64,000 bases of DNA from Agrostemma githago (taxonomy: Eukaryota > Streptophyta > Magnoliopsida > Caryophyllales > Caryophyllaceae): positions 64,777,441 through 64,841,440 of the forward strand of contig OY288245.1 in NCBI GenBank assembly GCA_958450325.1, in the 5' to 3' direction. Below are positions 25,960-34,659 of the stretch, piece after piece. Under the pieces are notes generated by a model. It saw only the letters and a program-made list of their open reading frames with translations. It made no database searches and had not been told where the DNA came from. Numbering within the stretch: the stretch's first letter is position 1; each line of letters starts with the position of its first letter. Both the position numbers and the translations under genes were made by a program.

Positions 25960-27340
25960 GACCGAAACGGGTTTAGGGTTGGATTAGGCGAACCCGCTTC
26001 GAGGATCCGCCTTATCCAACCCTAAACCCTTTTCCTTATTCAAGGATGGAAAAGGGTTTAGGGTTGGATTAAGCGTACCCGCTACGCGGCTCCGCCTAAT
26101 CCAACCCTAAACCCTTTTCCTTATTCAAGGTCACTAAACCCGCAACAAAATGAACCCTAAGAGGGTATTGGTGAACCCTGTCGTGGATGTGATTCAAAGA
26201 TGGGGCACTGAACCTTATGAGTAGGGTACTGCGTAAGACGGGACGGAAAGGGGTTTAGGGTTGCATTAGGCGGAGCCGCGTAAACCCTTTTTCTTATTCA
26301 AGGACGGAAAAGGGTTTATGGTTGGATTAGGCGTACCCGCTACGCGGCTCTGCCTAATCCAACCCTAAACCCTTTTCCTTATTCAAGGTCACAAAACCCG
26401 CAACAAAATGAACCCTAAGAGGGTATTGGTGAACCCTGCCGTGGATGTGATTCAAAGATGGGGCACTGAACCTTATGAGTAGGGTACTGCGTAAGACGGG
26501 ACGGAAAAGGGTTTAGGGTTGGATTAGGCGGAGCCGCGTAAACCCTTTTTCTTATTCAAGGACGGAAAAGGGTTTATGGTTGGATTAGGCGTACCCGCTA
26601 CGCGGCTCCGCCTAATCAAACCCTAAATCCTTTTCCTTATTCAAGGTCACTAAACCCGCAACAAACTGATCCCTAAGAGGGTATTGGTGAAACCTGTCGT
26701 GGATGTGATTCAAAGATGGGGCACTGAACCTTAAGAGTAGGGTACTGCATAAGACGGGACGGAAAAGGGTTTAGGGTTGGATTAGGCGTACCCGCTACGC
26801 GGCTCCGCCTAATCCAACCCTAAACCCTTATCCTTATTCAAGGTCACTAAACCCGCAACAAACTGAACCCTAAGAGGGTATTGGTGAACCCTATCGTGGA
26901 TGTGATTCAAAGATGGGGCACTGAACCTTAAGAGTAGGGTACTGCATAAGACGGGACGGAAAAGGGTTTAGGGTTGGATTAGGAAGACCTGCTACGCGGC
27001 TCCGCCTAATCCAACCCTAAACCATTTTCCTTATTTAAGGTCACTAAGCCCGCAACAAACTGAACCCTAAGAGGGTATTGGTGAACCCTGTCGTGGATGT
27101 GATTCAAAGATGGGGCACTGAACCTTAAGAGTAGGGTATTGCATAAGACGGGACGGAAAAGGGTTTAGGGTTGGATTAGGCGTACCCGCTACGCGGCTCC
27201 GCCTAATCCAACCCTAAACCCTTTTCCTCATTCAAGGTCACTAAACCCGCAACAAACTGAACCCTAAGAGGGTATTGGTGAACCCTGTCATGGATGTGAT
27301 TCAAGGATGGGGCACTGAACCTTAAGAGTAGGGTACTGCA
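25960..27340 (+). repeat. Right copy of the 6,287-bp-offset duplication
   Basis: This copy begins with the GGACCGAAACGGG 85-bp unit and follows the same order as the left copy: full monomer, 61-bp unit (26242), full monomer, 61-bp unit (26500), CTGATCCC monomer, CCCTATCG monomer, GGAAGACC monomer, GTATTGCATAAG and GTCATGGATG. It diverges at about 27,340, where ACAGGACGGAAATGGATTTT appears. Confidence 0.82.
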
Positions 27341-28197
27341 TAAGACAGGACGGAAATGGATTTTGGGTTGGATTAGGCGGACCCGCTACGCGGCTCCGCC
27401 TAATCCAACCCTAAACCCTTTTCCTTATTCAAGGTCACTAAACCCGCAACAAACTGAACCCTAAAAGGATATTGGTGAACCCTGTCGTGGATGTGATTCA
27501 AAGATGGGGCACTGAACCTTAAGAGTTGGGTACTGCATAAAACGGGACGGAGAAGGGTTTAGGGTTGGATTAGGCGGACCCGCTTCGCGGCTCCGCCTAA
27601 TCCAACCCTAAACCCTTTTCCTTATTCAAGGTCACTAAACCCGCAACAAACTGATCCCTAAGAGGGTATTGGTGAAACCTGTCGTGGATGTGATTCAAAG
27701 ATGGGGCACTGAACCTTAAGAGTAGGGTACTGCATAAGACGGGACGGAAAAGGGTTTAGGGTTGGATTAGGCGTACCCGCTAGGCGGCTCCGCCTAATCC
27801 AACCCTAAACCCTTATCCTTATTCAAGGGCACTAAACCCGCAACAAACTGAACCCTAAGAGGGTATTGGTGAACCCTGTCGTGGATGTGATTCAAAGATG
27901 GGGCACTGAACCTTAAGAGTAGGGTACTGCATAAGACGGGACGGAAAAGGGTTTAGGGTTGGATTAGGAAGACCTGCTACGCGGCTCCGCCTAATCCAAC
28001 CCTAAACCATTTTCCTTATTCAAGGTCACTAAGCCCGCAACAAACTGAACCCTAAGAGGGTATTGGTGAACACTGTCGTGGATGTGATTCAAAGATGGGG
28101 CACTGAACCTTATGAGTAGGGTACTGCGTAAGACGGGAAGGAAAAGGGTTTAGGGTTGGATTAGGCGGAGCCGCGTAAACCCTTTTTCTTATTCAAG

Positions 28198-28329
28198 GAC
28201 GGAAAAGGGTTTATGGTTGGATTAGGCCCGCAACAAACTGAACCCTAAAAGGGTATTGGTGAACCCTGTCGTGGATGTGATTCAAAGATGGGGCACTGAA
28301 CCTTAAGAGTAGGGTACTGCATAAGACGG
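28198..28329 (+). repeat. 132-bp chimeric monomer with a 65-bp deletion
   Basis: The left arm ends at GGATTAGG and joins CCCGCAACAAACTG of the body, deleting monomer positions 30-94 (65 bp). The core and the whole right arm are gone, so the unit cannot form the hairpin. It follows directly on the 61-bp unit at 28137 and marks the switch from block C to the near-consensus block D. Confidence 0.88.
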
Positions 28330-29460
28330 AACGGAAAAGGGTTTAGGGTTGGATTAGGCGGACCCGCAACGCGGCTCCGCCTAATCCAACCGTAAACCCT
28401 TTTCCTTATTCAAGGTCACTAAACCCGCAACAAACTGAACCCTAAGAGGGTATTGGTGAACCGTGTCGTGGATGTGATTCCAAGATGGGGCACTGAACCT
28501 TAAGAGTAGGGTACTGCATAAGACGGGACGTAAAAGGGTTTAGGGTTGATTTAGGCGGACCCGCTACGCGGCTCCGCCTAATCCAACCCTAAACCCTTTT
28601 CCTTATTCAAGGTCACTAAACCCGCAACAAAATGAACCCTAAGAGGGTATTGGTGAACCCTGTCGTGGATGTGATTCAAAGATGGGGCACTGAACCTTAA
28701 GAGTAGGGTACTGCATAAGACGGGACGGAAAAGGGTTTAGGGTTGGATTAGGCGGAGCCGCGTAAACCCTTTTCCTTATTCAAGGACGGAAAAGGGTTTA
28801 GGGTTGGATTAGGCGAACCCGCTACGCGGCTCCGCCTAATCCAACCCTAAACCCTTTTCCTTATTCAAGGTCACTAAACACGCAACAAACTGAACCCTAA
28901 GAGGGTATTGGTGAACCCTGTCGTGGATGTGATTCAAATATGGGGCACTGAACCTTAAGAGTAGAGTACTGCATAAGACGGGACGGAAAAGGGTTTAGGG
29001 TTGGATTAGGCGTGCCCGCTACGCGGGTCCGCCTAATCCAACCCTAAACTCTTTTCCTTATTCAAGGTCACTAAACCCGCAACAAACTGAACCCTAAGAG
29101 GGTATTGGTGAACCCTGTCGTGGATATGATTCAAAGATGGGGCACTGAACCTTAAGAATAGGGTACTGCATAAGACGGGACGGAAAAGGGTTTAGGGTTG
29201 GATTAGGCGAACCCGCTTCGCGGATCCGCCTTAACCATCCCTAAACCCTTTTCCTTATTCAAGGACGGAAAAGGGTTTAGGGTTGGATTAGGCGTACCCG
29301 CTACGCGGCTCCGCCTAATCCAACCCTAAACTCTTTTCCTTATTCAAGGTCACTAAACCCGCAACAAAATGAACCCTAAGAGGGTATTGGTGAACACTGT
29401 CGCGGTTGTGATTCAAAGATGGGGCACTGAACCTTAAGAGTAGGGTACTGCATAAGACGG

Positions 29461-29633
29461 GACGGAAAAGGGTTTAGGGTTGGATTAGGCGGAGCCGCGT
29501 AAACCCTTTTCCTTATTCAAGGTCACTAAACCCGCAACAAAATGAACCCTAAGAGGGTATTGGTGAACCCCCTCGTGGATGTGATTCAAAGATGGGGCAC
29601 TGAACCTTAAGAGTAGGGTACTGCATAAGACGG
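29461..29633 (+). repeat. 173-bp hybrid monomer (inverted-core palindrome, intact body)
   Basis: The unit carries the 24-bp palindrome lesion of the 61-bp units (GGCGGAGCCGCGTAAACCC) but a complete body, and is directly followed by a 61-bp unit at 29634. It is 197-24 bp long. An exchange between a 61-bp unit and a full monomer, with crossover in the shared TTTTCCTTATTCAAGG segment, would give exactly this product. Confidence 0.9.
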
Positions 29634-30481
29634 GACGGAAAAGGGTTTAGGGTTGGATTAGGCGGAGCCGCGTAAGCCCTTTTCCTTATTCAAGGACGGA
29701 AAAGGGTTTAGGGTTGGATTAGGCGTACCCGCTACGCGGCTCCGCCTAATCCAACCCTAAACCCTATTCCTTATTCAAGGTCACTAAACCCGCAACAAAC
29801 TGAACCCTAAAAGGGTATTGGTGAACCCTGTCGTGGATGTGATTCAAAGATGGGGCACTGAACCTTAAGAGTAGGGTACTGCATAAGACGGGACAGAAAA
29901 GGGTTTAGGGTTGGATTAGGCGGACCCGCTACGCGGCTCCGCCTAATCCAACCCTAAACCCTTTTCCTTATTCAAGGTCACTAAACCCGCAACAAACTGA
30001 ACCCTAAGAGGGTATTGGTGAACCGTGTCGTGGATGTGATTCAAAGATGGGGCACTGAACCTTAAGAGTAGGGTACTGCATAAGACGGGACGGAAAAGGG
30101 TTTAGGGTTGGATTAGGCAGACCCGCTACGCGGGTCCGCCTAATCCAACCCTAAACCCTTTTCCTTATTCAAGGTCACTAAACCCGCAACAAAATGAACC
30201 CTAAGAGGAAATTGGTGAACCCTGTCGTGGATGTGATTCAAATATGGGGCACTGAACCTTAAGAGTAGAGTACTGCATAAGACGGGCGGAAAAGGGTTTA
30301 GGGTTGGATTAGGCGGACCCGCTACGCGGCTCTGCCTAATCCAACCCTAAACCCTTTTCCTTATTCAAGGTCACTAAACCCGCAACAAACTGAACCCTAA
30401 GAGGGTATTGGTGAACCCTGTCGTGGATGTGATTCAAAGATGGGGCACTGAACCTTAAGAGTAGGGTACTGCATAAGACGG

Positions 30482-30678
30482 GACGGAAAAGGGTTTAGGG
30501 TTGGATTAGGCGGACCCGCTACGCGGCTCCGCCTAATCCAACCCTAAACCCTTTTCCTTATTCAAGGTCACTAAACTCGCAACAAACTGAACCCTAAGAG
30601 GGTATTGGTGAACCCTGTCGTGGATGTGATTCAAAGATGGGGCACTGAACCTTAAGAGTAGGGTACTGCATAAGATGG
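30482..30678 (+). repeat. Representative full-length 197-bp monomer
   Basis: This copy from the homogeneous middle of the array is close to the consensus (the only difference I noticed is ACTCGCAAC for ACCCGCAAC) and serves as the reference for monomer numbering. Positions 1-3 are lead bases, 4-33 the left arm, 34-46 the core, 47-76 the right arm and 77-197 the body. Telomere-like words lie at about 11-20 (GGTTTAGGGT), 59-70 (AACCCTAAACCC), 91-97, 109-115 and 168-174 (degenerate). An internal direct repeat pairs ACTGAACCCTAAGAGGGTA (about 105-123) with ACTGAACCTTAAGAGTAGGG (about 163-182). The length matches common eukaryotic nucleosome repeat lengths, though that could be coincidence. Confidence 0.95.
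30485..30557. repeat. 73-bp inverted repeat (hairpin/cruciform), representative copy
   Basis: The arms 30485-30514 and 30528-30557 are exact reverse complements over 30 bp. The 13-bp spacer CCCGCTACGCGGC holds a further 4-bp stem (CCGC/GCGG) with a TAC loop, separated from the long stem by one C-C mismatch. The symmetry ends outside the arms. Each arm contains telomere-like TTTAGGG/CCCTAAA sequence and a GGATTAGGCGG / CCGCCTAATCC block. The structure recurs in nearly every full-length monomer, hence every 197 bp. Core variants such as GTACCCGCTACGCGGCTC or GAACCCGCTTCGCGGCTC lose one to three inner pairs but keep about 28 bp of stem. It could extrude as a cruciform, or fold as a hairpin in RNA from either strand. 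Confidence 0.95.
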
Positions 30679-33600
30679 GACGGAAAAGGGTTTATGGTTG
30701 GATTAGGTGGACCCGCTACGCGGCTCCGCCTAATCCAACCCTAAACCCTTTTCCTTATTCAAGGTCACTAAACCCGCAACAAACTGAACCCTAAGAGCGT
30801 ATTGGTGAACCCTGTCGTGGATGTGATTCAAAGATGGGGCACTGAACCTTAAGAGTAGGGTACTGCATAAGACGGGACAGAAAAGGGTTTAGGGTTGGAT
30901 TAGGCGGAGCCGCGTAAACCCTTTTCCTTATTCAAGGACGGAAAAGGGTTTAGGGTTGGATTAGGCGTACCCGCTACGCGGCTCCACCTAATCCAACCCT
31001 AAACCCTTTTCCTTATTCAAGGTCACTAAACACGCAACAAACTGAACCCTAAGAGGGTATTGGTGAACCCTGTCGTGGATGTGATTCAAATATGGGGCAC
31101 TGAACCTTAAGAGTAGAGTACTGCATAAGACGGGATGGAAAAAGGTTTAGGGTTGGATTAGGCGGACCCGCTACGCTGCTCCGCCTAATCCAACCCTAAA
31201 CCCTTTTCCTTATTCAAGGTCACTAAACCCGCAACAAACTGAACCCTAAGAGGGTATTGGTGAACACTGTCGTGGATGTGATTCAAAGATGGGGCACTGA
31301 ACCTTAAGAGTAGGGTACTGCATAAGACGGGACGGAAAAGGGTTTAAGGTTGGATTAGGCGGACCCGCTACGCGGCTCCGCCTAATCCAACCCTAAACCC
31401 TTTTCCTTATTCAAGGTCACTAAACCCGCAACAAACTGAACCCTAAGAGGGTATTGGTGAACCCTGTCGTGGATGTGATTCGAAGATGGGGCACTGAACC
31501 TTAAGAATAGGGTACTGCATAAGACGGGACGGAAAAGGGTTTAGGGTTGGATTAGGCGAACCCGCTTCGCGGATACGCCTTATCCATCCCTAAACCCTTT
31601 TCCTTATTCAAGGACGGAAAAGGGTTTAGGGTTGGATTAGGCGTACCCGCTACGCGGCTCCGCCTAATCCAACCCTAAACCCTTTTCCTTATTCAAGGTC
31701 ACTAAACCCGCAACAAAATGAACCCTAAGAGGGTATTGGTGAACCCTGTCGTGGATGTGATTCAAAGATGGGGCAATGAACCTTAAGAGTAGGGTACTGC
31801 ATAAGACGGGACGGAAAAGGGTTTAGGGTTGGATTAGGCGGAGCCGCGTAAACCCTTTTCCTTATTCAAGGACGGAAAAGGGTTTAGGGTTGGATTAGGT
31901 GTACCCTCTACGCGGCTCCGCCCAATCCAACCCTAAACCCTTTTCCTTATTCAAGGTCACTAAACACGCAACAAACTGAACCCTAAGAGGGTATTGGTGA
32001 ACCCTGTCGTGGATGTGATTCAAATATGGGGCACTGAACCTTAAGAGTAGAGTACTGCATAAGACGGGACGGAAAAGGGTTTAGGGTTGGATTAGGCGGA
32101 CCCGCTACGCGGCTCCGCCTAATCCAACCCTAAACCCTTTTCCTTATTCAAGGTCACTAAACCCGCAACAAACTGAACCCTAAGAGGGTATTGGTGAACC
32201 CTGTCGTGGATGTGATTCAAAGATGGGGCACTGAACCTTAAGAGTAGGGTACTGCATAAGACGGGACGGAAAAGGGTTTAGGGTTGGATTAGGCGGACCC
32301 GCTACGCGGCTCCGCCTAATCCAACCCTAAACCCTTTTCCTTATTCAAGGTCACTAAACCCGCAACAAACTGAACCCTAAGAGGGTATTGGTGAACCCTG
32401 TCGTGGATGTGATTCAAAGATGGGGCACTGAACCTTAAGAGTAGGGTACTGCATAAGACGGGACGGAAAAGGGTTTAGGGTTGGATTAGGCGAACCCGCT
32501 TCGCGGATCCGCCTTATCCATCCCTAAACCCTTTTCCTTATTCAAGGACGGAAAAGGGTTTAGGGTTGGATTAGGCGTACCCGCTACGCGGCTCCGCCTA
32601 ATCCAACCCTAAACCCTTTTCCTTATTCAAGGTCACTAAACCCGCAAAAAAATGAACCCTAAGAGGGTATTGGTGAACCCTGTCGTGGATGTGATTCAAA
32701 GATGGGGCACTGAACCTTAAGAGTAGGGTACTGCATAAGACGGGACGGAAAAGGGTTTAGGGTTGGATTAGGCGGACCCGCTACGCGGCTCCGCCTAATC
32801 CAACCCTAAACCCTTTTCCTTATTCAAGGTCACTAAACTCGCAACAAACTGAACCCTAAGAGGGTATTGGTGAACCCTGTCGTGGATGTGATTCAAAGAT
32901 GGGGCACTGAACCTTAAGAGTAGGGTACTGCATAAGACGGGACGGAAAAGGGTTTAGGGTTGGATTAGGCGAACCCGCTTCGCGGATCCGCCTTATCCAT
33001 CCCTAAACCCTTTTCCTTATTCAAGGACGGAAAAGGGTTTAGGGTTGGATTAGGCGTACCCGCTACGCGGCTCCGCCTAATCCAACCCTAAACCCTTTTC
33101 CTTATTCAAGGTCACTAAACTCGCAACAAACTGAACCCTAAGAGGGTATTGGTGAACCCTGTCGTGGATGTGATTCAAAGATGGGGCACTGAACCTTAAG
33201 AGTACGGTACTGCATAAGACGGGACGGAAAAGGGTTTAGGGTTGGATTAGGCGAACCCGCTTCGCGGATCCGCCTTATCCATCCCTAAACCCTTTTCCTT
33301 ATTTAAGGACGGAAAAGGGTTTAGGGTTGGATTAGGCGTACCCGCTACGCGGCTCCGCCTAATCCAACCCTAAACCCTTTTCCTTATTCAAGGTCACTAA
33401 ACCCGCAACAAAATGAACCCTAAGAGGGTATTGGTGAACCCTAACGTGGATGTGATTCAAAGATGGGGCACTGAACCTTAAGAGAAGGGTACTGCATAAG
33501 ACGGGACGGAAAAGGGTTTAGGGTTGGATTAGGCGAACCCGCTTCGCGGATCCGCCTTATCCATCCCTAAACCCTTTTCCTTATTCAAGGACGGAAAAGG

Positions 33601-34659
33601 GTTTAGGGTTGGATTAGGCGTACCCGCTACGTGGCTCCGCCTAATCCAACCCTAAACCCTTTTCCTTATTCAAGGTCACTAAACCCGCAACAAACTGAAC
33701 TCTAAGAGGGTATTGGTGAACCCTGTCGTGGATGTGATTCAAAGATGGGGCACTGAACCTTAAGAGTAGGGTACTGCATAAGACGGGACGGAAAAGGGTT
33801 TAGGGTTGGATTAGGCGGACCCGCTACGCGGTTCCGTCTAATCCAACCCTAAACCCTTTTCTTTATTCAAGGTCACTAAACACGCTACAAACTGAACCCT
33901 AAGAGGGTATTGGTGAACCCAGTCGTGGATGTGATTCAAAGATGGGGCACTGAACCTTAAGAGTAGGGTACTGCATAAGACGGGACGGAAAAGGGTTTAG
34001 GGTTGGATTAGGTGTACCCGCTTCGCGGATCCGCCTTATCCATCCCTAAACCCTTTTCCTTATTCAAGGACGGAAAAGGGTTTAGGGTTGGATTAGGCGT
34101 ACCCGCTACGCGGCTCCGCCTAATCCAACCCTAAACCCTTTTCCTTATTCAAGGTCACTAAACCCGCAACAAACTGAACCCTAAGAGGGTATTGGTGAAC
34201 CCTGTTGTGGATGTGATTCAAAGATGGGGCACTGAACCTTAAGAGTAGGGTACTGCATAAGACGGGACGGAAAAGGGTTTAGGGTTGGATTAGGCGGACC
34301 CGCTACGCGGCTCCGCCTAATCCAACCCTAAACCCTTTTCCTTATTCAAGGTCACTAAACCCGCAGCAAACTGAACCCTAAGAGGGTATTGGTGAACCGT
34401 GTCGTGGATGTGATTCAAAGATGGGGCACTGAACCTTAAGAGTAGGGTACTGCATAAGACGGGACGGAAAAGGGTTTAGGGTTGGATTAGGCGGACCTGC
34501 TACGCGGCTCCGCCTAATCCAACCCTAAACCCTTTTCCTTATTCAAGGTCACTAAACCCGCAACAAACTGAACCCTAAGAGGGTATTGATGAACCCTGTC
34601 GTGGATGTGATTCAAAGATGGGGCACTGAACCTTAAGAATAGGGTACTGCATAAGACGG

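Larger units (their letters stand above)
16790..28197 (+). repeat. Block C: mixed HOR marked by GCTCCGAGG and GTGTCCCC monomers
   Basis: Markers include a CCCGCTCCGAGGCTCCACC palindrome core (about 17,001, 19,314, 21,491, 22,476, 23,940 and 25,601), TTGGTGTCCCCTG (about 18,815, 21,977, 23,441 and 25,102), GGACCGAAACGGG introducing all five 85-bp units, GGAAGACCTGC, and AGGCCACTAAACCCGCAACAACC. Core-marker spacings are 2313, 2177, 985, 1464 and 1661 bp, all sums of 197, 85 and 61. CTCCACC replaces CTCCGCC in many monomers. The block ends at 28,197, before a deletion-junction unit. Confidence 0.85.
28198..33790 (+). repeat. Block D: near-consensus monomers with a CACGCAAC module
   Basis: Most monomers here match the consensus closely and the core GGACCCGCTACGCGG is usual. 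A repeated module has a monomer with CACTAAACACGCAAC, GATTCAAATATGG and GTAGAGTACTGC lying just after a 61-bp unit (units at 28724, 30876 and 31810). The last 1.5 kb contains four closely spaced 85-bp units (32462, 32941, 33223, 33505). One monomer near 30,286 has GACGGGCGG, a one-base deletion. Confidence 0.85.

Noticed and set aside
30485..30557. Foldback MITE or other transposon inserted in each monomer
   Set aside because: No target-site duplication flanks the palindrome (GAC on the left, TTATT on the right) and no monomer lacks it cleanly as an empty site. An ancient MITE origin cannot be excluded.
30485..30557. Rho-independent terminator or bacterial REP/BIME element
   Set aside because: The stem is far longer than a terminator, occurs every 197 bp without adjoining genes, and is followed by a pyrimidine run only as part of the stem.
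30482..30678. CENP-B-box-like motif
   Set aside because: No recognisable match to the mammalian box in the consensus, and the telomere-like words point away from mammals.
30482..30678. tRNA, 5S rRNA or rDNA spacer repeat
   Set aside because: No cloverleaf, A/B-box pair or recognisable rRNA sequence; the hairpin does not resemble any of these RNAs.
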